Below, one piece after another: positions 1 through 7,848 of a stretch of DNA of 19,798 nucleotides. Origin of the DNA: Chitinophagaceae bacterium. Its GTDB lineage: Bacteria > Bacteroidota > Bacteroidia > Chitinophagales > Chitinophagaceae. The DNA is taken from the NCBI GenBank assembly GCA_016741945.1, contig JACVCQ010000007.1:1-19798 (forward strand), read 5' to 3'. A model generated the notes under the pieces. That model saw only the letters and a list, made by a program, of their open reading frames with translations, ran no database searches and was not told the DNA's origin. How positions within the stretch are numbered: position 1 is the first letter of the stretch; each line of letters begins with the position of its first letter. Both the position numbers and the translations under genes were made by a program.

Positions 1-1830
1 AAAGTCGAGTAGAGGCTCAACAGCCCCAGCAGTATTATTATCTGTTGTACCAGTGGACAATAAAGCAAGGCTTCCGCTTCCACGTTGAACCCCAGTTGAA
101 GTACTTGCAGCAAAAACATTGGTTGCTGTGGTGGTTCTGATACCATTGGGGATGGTTCCATTGGTATTCACTGCTACAGGACCGAAATTGTTAGCACCAT
201 TATCAGATACAAAGCCATTGGACCAGCTAGAAATATTGTCGAAGTTTTGTGTATATGCCAATGCAGTCTGTTCTGCCATGATAACAGGTTTGGCAGTGCT
301 AGTAAATGACTGTTGTGGACCATAGGCAGTTCCACCGGCATTGGTAACAAAAGCTTTTACATAGTAGGTAGTGTTAGGAGCCAATCCGTTAAGAGCAGCA
401 CTAAAGTTGCTTCCAGATAAATTATTGGAGCTAACAACAATGCCTGTACCATTTGCAAAATTATTCGTGATGCTGTATTCAAATCCGTATATCGAAGCAG
501 CAGAGCAACCTGTATTAGTGATATCTCCTCTTAACGTCGCAGTCGTGGACCCAATATTGCTGATGAGTTGTGTATTTACAGAAGCAGTACTATTTACACC
601 ATTTCCACTTACAGAATATGAAAGAACAGTTCCACCCCCGGACAATGTAAAACTATTTTGATAGGACTGAACAGCAATCGGCGTAAAACGTACATAAACA
701 GTGGTGGGGTTTAATGTGCTGCCGGTATAATTCAGCAAAATACTGTTTCCGAAAATTCCATTGGCAGTGGTAGACAAACTAAATCCATTCGGCGCAGTGA
801 TGGTAATCGGACTTCCGTCTAAATCAGTGCCGTTTACAACAAAAGAAGTATTAGTGGTGGTATTGATACATTGGTTGCCAAGATCAAAATTAACAGGGTT
901 GGCAAATAATAGTGGGTTACCCGGTGCTTCGCGCGTAACCTGAATAGTGTAAGTGGATACAGTAATACCATCCTGTGCAGTTACTCTTACAGCGATATTG
1001 TTTACACCCGTATTTAACCCAATTGTTTGAGAAGCATTTCCATTTGCTACAGGTACGTTATTTACCGCAATAGCTGCCTGTGCATCGGTAGCAACAGGTG
1101 TGATGGTAATACTACTTACAGAAGCAGGAACAGTACTGCTGTATGAAAAATTATTGGATGAAAATGAAGGTGTTAAAGAACCATTGCTCAATGAAAGTGC
1201 TGACAATGTAGATATATTCATAGGAATACCTGCACTGACAGTGAGTGCAAGATCATCAATACGCCAGTTGGTGGTATTGGCAGCCGGTGAACCAGTACCA
1301 TTATAACCGTATATCCTGAAAGTAGTAGCTGAATATGCGTTGAAAACGATACCTGTATGTGTTTTTAAACTCCAAACACTGTTATTGCTAATAGTGCCAG
1401 TAGCAATGTCTGTGGTATAATTATCGGCACTAGATCGAATACTATAGGCTTGTGGAGCAGTACTGGTGCTTCTGGTGCCAAAACTGATACCGGTTAAACT
1501 GAAGGAATAACCATTGGCGGGTGTAAGCGTAAATTCAAAATAAGCACTGCCATTTACAGCTTGGTTTAATGCGCCAATTCTGGCTGCAACACCTGCATTA
1601 CCGCCTGCCGAAAAACCCGGATAGGTACCGGATGGAGAAGTAGTAGTGATTAGGTCATTGGTAGTACCATTATTATTGCCTCTGCCAATATCTGAAGCCG
1701 TAATATTTGTGGTAGTGGCTGAAGGATTGGCTGTATTAAAATTCCATCCTATTATTTGAGCTTCTGTTACTACAGTAACTAAAACAAGGCAAAGCAGTCC
1801 GATAAAACGGTTGCGGTACAGTTTTCTCAT
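1..1830 (-). CDS. Large secreted multidomain beta-sandwich protein, 5' part (3' end outside window)
   Basis: The frame is open from the ATG at 1830 to the window edge (610 codons, no stop), so the gene is truncated only by the window. Residues 1-24 form a signal peptide: a basic start (MRKLYRNR), a hydrophobic core, and a TEA/Q cleavage site. Residues about 28-200 are a Thr/Ser/Asn/Gly-rich beta domain ending in NWRIDDLALTV, which resembles the lamin-tail or choice-of-anchor domains of Bacteroidota surface proteins. Residues about 204-301 match the cadherin-like beta-sandwich family (LSALSLSNGSLTPSFSS at its start, STYTIQVTRE at its end). Residues about 305-410 are another beta domain, about 413-510 look fibronectin III-like (APNTTYYVKAFVTNAGG), and from about 520 a new domain opens with YTQNFDNISSW. 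Such proteins usually end in a type IX secretion signal, but that end is not visible here. An extracellular enzyme or adhesin is plausible; no catalytic motif is seen. A divergent promoter lies just upstream. Confidence 0.85.
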   Translation of the reverse strand, partial: MRKLYRNRFIGLLCLVLVTVVTEAQIIGWNFNTANPSATTTNITASDIGRGNNNGTTNDLITTTSPSGTYPGFSAGGNAGVAARIGALNQAVNGSAYFEFTLTPANGYSFSLTGISFGTRSTSTAPQAYSIRSSADNYTTDIATGTISNNSVWSLKTHTGIVFNAYSATTFRIYGYNGTGSPAANTTNWRIDDLALTVSAGIPMNISTLSALSLSNGSLTPSFSSNNFSYSSTVPASVSSITITPVATDAQAAIAVNNVPVANGNASQTIGLNTGVNNIAVRVTAQDGITVSTYTIQVTREAPGNPLLFANPVNFDLGNQCINTTTNTSFVVNGTDLDGSPITITAPNGFSLSTTANGIFGNSILLNYTGSTLNPTTVYVRFTPIAVQSYQNSFTLSGGGTVLSYSVSGNGVNSTASVNTQLISNIGSTTATLRGDITNTGCSAASIYGFEYSITNNFANGTGIVVSSNNLSGSNFSAALNGLAPNTTYYVKAFVTNAGGTAYGPQQSFTSTAKPVIMAEQTALAYTQNFDNISSWSNGFVSDNGANNFGPVAVNTNGTIPNGIRTTTATNVFAASTSTGVQRGSGSLALLSTGTTDNNTAGAVEPLLDF

Positions 1831-1855
1831 GGATTTGAGTTTGATTTTGGAAAGA

Positions 1856-1884
1856 CAAATGTAGAATTTCCTCTATAATGACAA
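1856..1884 (-). promoter_or_regulatory. Bacteroidota-type promoter for the secreted-protein gene
   Basis: On the minus strand TTG (1884-1882), then 18 bases, then TACATTTG (1863-1856) matches the Bacteroidota -33 TTG / -7 TAnnTTTG pattern. The box ends 25 bases before the ATG at 1830, which gives a short A-rich leader without a Shine-Dalgarno sequence. This was assigned by motif alone. Confidence 0.55.
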
Positions 1885-1921
1885 TTTTTCGTAACATCAA
1901 CCAATTATTAATTTTCCGCTT

Positions 1922-1930
1922 TGTGGATAA
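1922..1930. other. Perfect DnaA-box match in the divergent intergenic region
   Basis: TGTGGATAA is the exact complement of the consensus DnaA box TTATCCACA. It lies between the divergent secreted-protein gene and htpG, next to an AT-rich run (about 1900-1915). Only one box is seen, so this is not an origin by itself. It may be chance or a DnaA-dependent regulatory site. Confidence 0.35.
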
Positions 1931-1998
1931 CTTGTCAACCTGTCAGTTTCGGCTGCTTTGGTATTTTCTTTGTTCATTTGCGCCAAAACAAGTGAGCC

Positions 1999-3846
1999 AT
2001 GCAAAAAGGTCAGATTCGTGTACAAACGGAGAACATTTTCCCCATTATTAAAAAATTCCTGTATAGTGATCATGAAATTTTCCTTCGTGAGTTGGTGAGT
2101 AATGCAGTAGATGCTTCCCAAAAACTAAAAACACTTTCTTCTATTGGTGAAGCAAAAGGTGATATTGGTGAATTGCGTATCGATGTAATACTTGATACCA
2201 AAGAAAAAACATTGAGTATCATTGATCGTGGTGTGGGTATGAGCGCTGAGGAGGTAGATAAATATATCAACCAGGTGGCATTTAGCGGCGCTGAAGAATT
2301 TGTCAATAAATATAAAGATGCAAGTATCATTGGTCATTTTGGATTGGGTTTTTACAGCGCATTCATGGTGAGCGATAAAGTGGATATCCATTCAAAAAGT
2401 TTTAAAGATGGAAGCGGAGTTTTCTGGAGTTGTGATGGTAGTCCCGAGTATGAATTGTATGAAACCGATTACAATGAGCGTGGAACTAAGATTGTATTAC
2501 ATATCAATGAAGAAAGCAAAGAATTTTTAGAGGCTTCACGTATCAAAGGTATTCTGGAACGATTCTGTAAATTTTTACCCATTTCTATTTATTTCTCCGA
2601 AGAAGGGGAGAAAAAAGAAGGGGAAGAAAAAGCCATTAATAATACCCATCCGATCTGGATCAAAAAACCATCGGAGTTATCTAAAGAAGATTATGAAAAA
2701 TTCTATCGCGAACTATATCCTTTTGGAGAAACACCGCTTTTCTGGATTCATCTCAATGTAGACTATCCATTCAATTTAACGGGGGTCTTGTACTTCCCAA
2801 AGATCAAACAGAGTTATGAGATCCAAAAAGATAAGATCCAGTTGTATTGTAACCAAGTATTTGTTACGGATGAGGTAAAAGATATTGTTCCAGAGTTCCT
2901 GATGCTGTTGCATGGTGTAATTGATAGTCCTGATATTCCACTGAACGTAAGTAGAAGCTATTTACAAGGTGATCCGAATGTGAAAAAAATCAATGCACAT
3001 ATCACCAAAAAAGTAGCCGACAAACTGGAAGAAATTTTCCGTAATGAAAGAACTTCTTTTGAAGAAAAATGGGAGAGTCTGGGATTATTTGTGAAGTATG
3101 GTATGATGACTGATGATAAATTTCTGGAAAAAGCCAATAAGTTCCTCATCATGGAAGATGTAGATGGGAAATTCTACACATTGGAAGAGTATAAAACAGC
3201 CACTGAGGTTTTGCAAAAAAATAAAGAAGGGAAACAGATCATCTTGTATACCACCAATCCTGTTCAGCAAGATGCGTATGTTCAGGCATGTAAGGGGAAA
3301 GGATATACTGTTGTAAAAATGGAAACATTGGTGGATGCTGCTTTCATTAATACCATGGAAATGAAATGGGAGAATGTAAGCTTTGTAAGAGTGGATGCAG
3401 ATATCGTAGATAACTTGATTGATAAACAGGAAACTGATCAATCTGTTTTAAATCAAACAGAGTCAGACAAATTAAAAGAACTGTTTACATTAACCATTCC
3501 TGATTTACATGTGACCACTGAAGTCAAAGGATTGAGTCCGGAAACAGCTCCGGTCATTGCGACTCGCCCGGAATTTATGCGTCGAATGAAAGATATGGCC
3601 GGTGTTGGTGGTGGTATGACCGCATTCTATGCTCAGATGCCAGATGAAGTAACACTTACAGTGAATGGTAATCATCCTATTTATCAGCAGTTACTGAAAG
3701 AAACGAATACAGATATACAGCAAAAACAGGTTCGTAACCTTGCAGATTTGGCGCTGCTTTCACAAGGATTGCTGAAAGGGAATGATCTTACCAATTTCAT
3801 CAATAGGAGTGTTGAGTTGTTGCAATCTGAACAAGTAAAAGCTTGA
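1999..3846 (+). CDS. htpG: Molecular chaperone HtpG (bacterial Hsp90)
   Basis: The product is a cytosolic, ATP-dependent homodimeric chaperone that helps late folding and remodelling of client proteins, usually with the DnaK system. At 615 residues it has the normal family length. The N-terminal GHKL ATPase domain is intact: RELVSNAVDA with the catalytic Glu31 and Mg/ATP-binding Asn35, the nucleotide-binding DRGVGM (76-81), the lid-hinge motif GHFGLGFYSAF (112-122), and GTKIVLHI closing the domain. The middle domain follows (WIKKPSEL onward, with SRSYLQGD). The C-terminal dimerization domain contains RRMKDM. The start is fixed by the conserved N-terminus (GQIRVQTENIF). The gene stands alone, opposite the secreted-protein gene, and is followed by a strong terminator. 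No clear promoter or CIRCE-type heat-shock operator was found upstream; a TTTG-rich stretch at about 1955-1982 may hold the promoter. Confidence 0.97.
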   Translation: MQKGQIRVQTENIFPIIKKFLYSDHEIFLRELVSNAVDASQKLKTLSSIGEAKGDIGELRIDVILDTKEKTLSIIDRGVGMSAEEVDKYINQVAFSGAEEFVNKYKDASIIGHFGLGFYSAFMVSDKVDIHSKSFKDGSGVFWSCDGSPEYELYETDYNERGTKIVLHINEESKEFLEASRIKGILERFCKFLPISIYFSEEGEKKEGEEKAINNTHPIWIKKPSELSKEDYEKFYRELYPFGETPLFWIHLNVDYPFNLTGVLYFPKIKQSYEIQKDKIQLYCNQVFVTDEVKDIVPEFLMLLHGVIDSPDIPLNVSRSYLQGDPNVKKINAHITKKVADKLEEIFRNERTSFEEKWESLGLFVKYGMMTDDKFLEKANKFLIMEDVDGKFYTLEEYKTATEVLQKNKEGKQIILYTTNPVQQDAYVQACKGKGYTVVKMETLVDAAFINTMEMKWENVSFVRVDADIVDNLIDKQETDQSVLNQTESDKLKELFTLTIPDLHVTTEVKGLSPETAPVIATRPEFMRRMKDMAGVGGGMTAFYAQMPDEVTLTVNGNHPIYQQLLKETNTDIQQKQVRNLADLALLSQGLLKGNDLTNFINRSVELLQSEQVKA

Positions 3847-3868
3847 TAGAGTAAAGATACAATTGTGT

Positions 3869-3896
3869 AACGGTCTGCTTAAGCAGACCGTTTTTT
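3869..3896 (+). terminator. Rho-independent terminator after htpG
   Basis: A perfect 24-base palindrome (3869-3892, AACGGTCTGC-TTAA-GCAGACCGTT) runs into a run of six T (3891-3896). It starts 22 bases after the htpG stop codon. Confidence 0.92.
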
Positions 3897-3948
3897 GTGC
3901 ATGATACTGATCTGTAATGATTATTTTCACGGTGATTAATATGCTTGC

Positions 3949-4986
3949 ATGCAATATTTAGTGAAAAGTGTAATAAAGGAAACCGATAGTGCTGTAACGT
4001 TGGTGTTGGATACGATAGGTGCGATCATTGAATATGAAGCAGGACAATTTATTACATTTATTTTTTCAACCAGAACCGGTGAAGAGGAGCGAAGGAGTTA
4101 TTCTATATCATCCATTCCAGATGAACCACTAAGTATAACCGTCAAAAGAGTTCCTAACGGATCTTATTCGCGCATATTGGTTGAAAAAGTGAAAGCCGGG
4201 GATATTCTTACAGGGTTGATTCCGGCTGGCTTTTTTACTTTACCCCATACAGGTCGAATCATTTCAAAAAAAAGTTTTGTTTTTTTTGCTGCCGGAAGTG
4301 GTATTACACCCATTTATTCGCAAATCAAGGCATTGCTAAAGAATCAAATGGCTGATCGAATTGTTTTGGTGTATAGTAATCAATCAAAAAAGGATGTTAT
4401 TTTTTATACAGACCTTATGAAACTTTCGTCTGAATACAGGTCTCTTTTTTCTGTTTATTTCTTCTTCAGTGATGAGTCTGATTATCGAAAAGCTAGGTTG
4501 AGTAGTTCAATAGTGAGTGAAATACTTACCCAAGAAGTGGGTGATAACAAAATGAATACTTGGTTGTATTTGTGTGGTCCATTTCAATATATGTTAATGG
4601 TTACTATGGTTGCGCGTGGGATGGGGTTTATGAATGAGCAAATCAAAAAAGAGCAGTTTGTGATAGAATATCCATCAGTAAGAATAGTTCCTCCTGATGT
4701 TGCGGCACATACCATTACTTTGATCGAAAATGGAAAACAGGTATCGTGGATAAGCAAATATCCTGATACCATTTTACAGTCTGCCAAACGTAATGGAATA
4801 CAATTGCCTTTTAGTTGCGAAGCCGGTCAGTGTGGAACTTGTTCTGCCACCTGTATGAAAGGGAAAGTTTGGATGTATAAAAATGATGTATTGATGGAAG
4901 ATGAAATGAAGAATGGTAGAATATTGACTTGTACTGCTTACCCTATTGAAGGGGATATTATATTAAATATTAGATCAGTTACTTAA
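3949..4986 (+). CDS. FAD/2Fe-2S ferredoxin-NAD(P)H reductase-type oxidoreductase (PaaE/Hmp-reductase-like)
   Basis: This is a three-domain electron-transfer flavoprotein that passes electrons from NAD(P)H through FAD to a plant-type 2Fe-2S cluster. The FAD-binding barrel carries RRSYSISS (48-55), which contains the RxYS flavin motif. The nucleotide domain has GSGITP (116-121) and LCGPFQYM (about 208-215). The C-terminal ferredoxin domain has the cluster ligands Cys290, Cys295, Cys298 and Cys328, in the C-x4-C-x2-C-x29-C pattern. The order and the 345-residue length match PaaE (phenylacetyl-CoA epoxygenase reductase subunit) and related reductases. No paa genes are present nearby, so the electron acceptor is unknown. 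A general role, or service to a hydroxylase or desaturase elsewhere, is likely. The ATG sits inside a small TTGCATGCAA palindrome. The gene converges on recJ with a 12-base overlap of the two 3' ends and no terminator between. Confidence 0.88.
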   Translation: MQYLVKSVIKETDSAVTLVLDTIGAIIEYEAGQFITFIFSTRTGEEERRSYSISSIPDEPLSITVKRVPNGSYSRILVEKVKAGDILTGLIPAGFFTLPHTGRIISKKSFVFFAAGSGITPIYSQIKALLKNQMADRIVLVYSNQSKKDVIFYTDLMKLSSEYRSLFSVYFFFSDESDYRKARLSSSIVSEILTQEVGDNKMNTWLYLCGPFQYMLMVTMVARGMGFMNEQIKKEQFVIEYPSVRIVPPDVAAHTITLIENGKQVSWISKYPDTILQSAKRNGIQLPFSCEAGQCGTCSATCMKGKVWMYKNDVLMEDEMKNGRILTCTAYPIEGDIILNIRSVT

Positions 4987-6672
4987 TCTTACATCGATTA
5001 TTTTCAGTTGAATCGATTTTTCTCCATTCCACTCATTTTCATCCAATGTAAAGACAAGATCAAGTGGCTGCTGTTGTTGTAGCAATTCAAATTTATTCGA
5101 CATATTGAATCCGATACCTGTAAGGGTAATATTTCTTTGTTTCACCACAAATCGGATATGTTGTTCTTTTACAATTTTTGAAAAACCGGTATCGTATACT
5201 TTCTCAGCAATGAAAACAGGTCGCATGTTATCAGGACCAAATGGTTCCATTTGTGTAAGAATATTATAAAGGGTAGGTGTGATCGACTCAAAATGAATAG
5301 GGGCGTCAATTATTATTTCCGGAATGAGTTGTTCAGGGTTTATTTGTTCCTGTACCGCTTTTTCAAATGCGACGGCAAAGTCATTGACTTTTTCAGGTAA
5401 TAAAGTCATGCCGGCTGCAGCAAAATGTCCTCCATATCCTAAAAGGTGTTCACGGCAAGCGTGAATGGCTTCATACAAATTAAATCCTGCTACACTACGG
5501 GCACTACCCGCAATATATTCTCCGCTTTTGGTCAATACTATAGTTGGACGGTAATGTTTTTCAATCAATCTACTCGCCACGATTCCTACTACTCCTTTAT
5601 GCCAATGCGCTTGATAAACAACTGTAGTTTTTTTATTGGGAAATGCGGGATCGGCTTCAATTAATGCCAATGCTTCTTCTGTTATGGAGCTATCTGCTTC
5701 TTTGCGATCAGCATTATCACTGTGTAACATTTCAGCAAAAGCCATGGCTTTCACAGGATCTTTTTCAATAAAGAGCTGAACCGCTTTTTTTGCATCATCC
5801 ATTCTGCCGGCAGCATTTACCCTTGGTGCTATGATAAAAACCAAGTTCGTGATATGCATCTTTTTTTGAACAGCGGCCAGTTGCATCAAGGCTTTGATAC
5901 CTGCACAAGGATTTTGATTCACTTTCTCCAAGCCATAATAAGCAAGTATTCGATTTTCACCACTTATTGGAACAATATCTGCAGCGATGGCGGTTGCTAC
6001 GAGATCTAAATATGCCAAATGTGAGCTTTCAGGCAGGGATAATTTTTCACTGATGGCAGTCATTAATTTGAAACCCACTCCACACCCACATAATTCTTTG
6101 TAGGGGTAAGTGCAATCCTTTTGTTTAGGATTTAGAATAGCTACGGCGGGTGGTATTTCTTGGTCAGGTAAGTGGTGGTCGCAAATTATAAAGTCAATAT
6201 TGATTGATTTTGCATATTTGATCAATTCAACAGATTTGATACCACAGTCCAGTGAAATGATGAGTGTAACACCTGTTTCTTTTGCATAATCAATTCCTAT
6301 TCTTGAAACACCATACCCTTCACGATAACGGTGAGGGATATAGAAATCAACCTGATCATAAATAGCTGAAAGGTATTGATACATAGATGCAACAGCGGTT
6401 GTACCATCCACATCATAATCTCCAAAAACAAGAATTTTTTCATGTTGCTGAAAAGCATGAAGAATTCTGTTCACAGCTTTGTCCATATCTTTCATGCTCC
6501 ATGGACTGTGTAATTGTGTAAGTTGTGGTCTGAAAAAATCTTTAGCTTTATCGTAGGTATCAATACCTCGTTGTACAAGAATCGAACAAAGGGTTTTGTT
6601 AATTTTTAATGCTTCATGAAGGGATAATATCTTCTCAACATCGGTTGTTAATATGTTCCAACGTTTGGTCAT
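4975..6672 (-). CDS. recJ: Single-stranded-DNA-specific exonuclease RecJ
   Basis: The product is a 5'-to-3' single-strand DNA exonuclease of the DHH phosphoesterase family, acting in recombinational repair and base-excision and mismatch repair. From the start used here the protein has 565 residues, the normal RecJ size. Visible motifs are DYDVDG (85-90) and LDCG (Asp142), the DHH triad at 165-167, and the DHHA1 motif GGHFAAAG (414-421). The C-terminal 120 residues should be the OB-fold that binds DNA. The frame stays open to 6726, but the true start is placed at the ATG at 6672 (MTKRWNIL): it matches RecJ N-termini and shares its A with the TAA stop of the upstream polyprenyl synthase gene (TAATG). 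That points to translational coupling. Its 3' end overlaps the convergent reductase gene by 12 bases. Confidence 0.95.
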   Translation of the reverse strand: MTKRWNILTTDVEKILSLHEALKINKTLCSILVQRGIDTYDKAKDFFRPQLTQLHSPWSMKDMDKAVNRILHAFQQHEKILVFGDYDVDGTTAVASMYQYLSAIYDQVDFYIPHRYREGYGVSRIGIDYAKETGVTLIISLDCGIKSVELIKYAKSINIDFIICDHHLPDQEIPPAVAILNPKQKDCTYPYKELCGCGVGFKLMTAISEKLSLPESSHLAYLDLVATAIAADIVPISGENRILAYYGLEKVNQNPCAGIKALMQLAAVQKKMHITNLVFIIAPRVNAAGRMDDAKKAVQLFIEKDPVKAMAFAEMLHSDNADRKEADSSITEEALALIEADPAFPNKKTTVVYQAHWHKGVVGIVASRLIEKHYRPTIVLTKSGEYIAGSARSVAGFNLYEAIHACREHLLGYGGHFAAAGMTLLPEKVNDFAVAFEKAVQEQINPEQLIPEIIIDAPIHFESITPTLYNILTQMEPFGPDNMRPVFIAEKVYDTGFSKIVKEQHIRFVVKQRNITLTGIGFNMSNKFELLQQQQPLDLVFTLDENEWNGEKSIQLKIIDVRLSN

Positions 6673-7634
6673 TAATAATTTCTGTCTGTAGTATAGCGAA
6701 CCAGTTCTTCCAATGCATCTCTGCATGTAGAATGTGGAAATTGATGCAGTATTTTTAACGCTTCATCACGGAAGGCAAACATTTTCTGAGTAGCGTATGT
6801 AATTCCGCCTGTACCAATAACACTGTCAATCACAAATTTTACTTTGTCTTTTTGTGCGTTTTCGTTTTTAATGATATAAATGATTTTTCTTCTAATATCA
6901 GGGGCGCAATTATTGAGTGTATAGATCAATGGTAGTGTTAACTTTTTTTCTTTGATATCATTACCGGTGGGTTTCCCCACGTCTTCCGATCCATAATCAA
7001 AGAGATCATCTTTGATTTGAAATGCCATTCCTACTTTTTCACCGAATAGTCTCATTTTTTCTACATCTTGTTCATTTGTAAAAGTAGTGGAAGCTCCTGC
7101 GGCGCAGGCGGAGGCTAAAAGAGAGGCTGTTTTTCCATTAATTATTTCATAATAAATAGATTCTTGTAGATTTAGTTTTCTGGCTTTTTCTATTTGAAGT
7201 AATTCACCTTCGCTCATGAGTCTTACTGCTTCAGACAAAATTCTCAGTACTTCATGATCTTTATTATTGAGCGATAATAAAAGTCCTTTTGAAAGAAGAT
7301 AATCGCCAACAAGAACTGCAATTTTATTTTTCCATAGTGCGTTGATGGAAAAGAATCCACGTCTTTCCATGGCATCATCTACTACATCATCATGAACCAA
7401 TGTCGCAGTATGCAAAAGTTCCACCAAAGATGCTGCTCTGTAAGTACTATCATTAACATCCCCACCCAGTCTGGCACTCAATAATACAAACATGGGTCTT
7501 AGCTGCTTACCTTTCCGTTTTACGATATATTCCATAATACGGTCAAGTAAGGCCACTCTACTTTTAACAGCTTCCCTGAAATGCCTTTCAAAATGAATCA
7601 GTTCCTCTGATATTACTTTTTTAGCTAATTCCAT
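6672..7634 (-). CDS. Trans-isoprenyl (polyprenyl) diphosphate synthase, probably long-chain
   Basis: The enzyme condenses isopentenyl diphosphate onto an allylic diphosphate to build all-trans polyprenyl diphosphates, cytosolic precursors of quinone side chains. At 320 residues it has the family length. Seen in order are GKQLRP (42-47), the first Asp-rich motif DDVVD (82-86), GKTASLLASACAAGA in the middle, the second Asp-rich motif DDLFD (209-213), and GKPTGNDIKEKK after it. Chain length in this family depends on the residues just before the first motif. Here position -5 is Ala77 and -4 is Thr78, with no bulky aromatic residue, which fits a long product such as the heptaprenyl or octaprenyl tail of menaquinone. 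This is an inference. It is the first gene of a coupled pair with recJ (TAATG junction). It may be described as ispB- or hepT-like, but the exact product cannot be read from sequence. Confidence 0.92.
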   Translation of the reverse strand: MELAKKVISEELIHFERHFREAVKSRVALLDRIMEYIVKRKGKQLRPMFVLLSARLGGDVNDSTYRAASLVELLHTATLVHDDVVDDAMERRGFFSINALWKNKIAVLVGDYLLSKGLLLSLNNKDHEVLRILSEAVRLMSEGELLQIEKARKLNLQESIYYEIINGKTASLLASACAAGASTTFTNEQDVEKMRLFGEKVGMAFQIKDDLFDYGSEDVGKPTGNDIKEKKLTLPLIYTLNNCAPDIRRKIIYIIKNENAQKDKVKFVIDSVIGTGGITYATQKMFAFRDEALKILHQFPHSTCRDALEELVRYTTDRNY

Positions 7635-7727
7635 CGTTCTTAATAAGCTGCAATATAGCCATCACCATTAACAATCGGCTGTTTTATGCAGCGTTCTGCA
7701 TTGAAATTGAGTCTGGTATGAATATTG

Positions 7728-7755
7728 TTGACAATAAGTTTAAACAATATATTTG
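7728..7755 (+). promoter_or_regulatory. Upstream candidate promoter of the ompA-like gene
   Basis: TTG (7728-7730), 17 bases, then TATATTTG (7748-7755) fits the Bacteroidota -33/-7 pattern. It is one of two overlapping-phase candidates in this 214-base intergenic stretch. The rest of the stretch (7635-7727) shows nothing recognisable. Confidence 0.45.
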
Positions 7756-7763
7756 TATAAATA

Positions 7764-7794
7764 TTGCCGATTTGTTTCATAATATGTAAATTTG
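7764..7794 (+). promoter_or_regulatory. Proximal candidate promoter of the ompA-like gene
   Basis: TTG (7764-7766), 20 bases, then TAAATTTG followed by C (7787-7795) is a very good match to the Bacteroidota -33/-7 consensus. It leaves a leader of about 50 bases before the ATG at 7849. The leader is A/T-rich and ends AATCATTAATT, with no Shine-Dalgarno sequence. Confidence 0.6.
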
Positions 7795-7848
7795 CAATGT
7801 TTCTTTGAGTAAGTAAAAGAAGTTCTCATTAAATATCAATCATTAATT

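Noticed and set aside
119..1306. Four plus-strand open frames (119-325, 371-661, 761-943, 1100-1306)
   Set aside because: They lie opposite the continuous minus-strand reading frame of the secreted protein, which has a signal peptide and recognisable domains; their own products show no family features.
3945..3954. TTGCATGCAA palindrome over the start codon of the 2Fe-2S reductase gene
   Set aside because: Ten bases only, no extension into a longer dyad, and no promoter elements around it; chance is likely.
6673..6726. Longer RecJ N-terminus starting at 6726
   Set aside because: It would overlap the polyprenyl synthase gene by 55 bases; MTKRWNIL at 6672 matches RecJ N-termini and gives a TAATG coupling.
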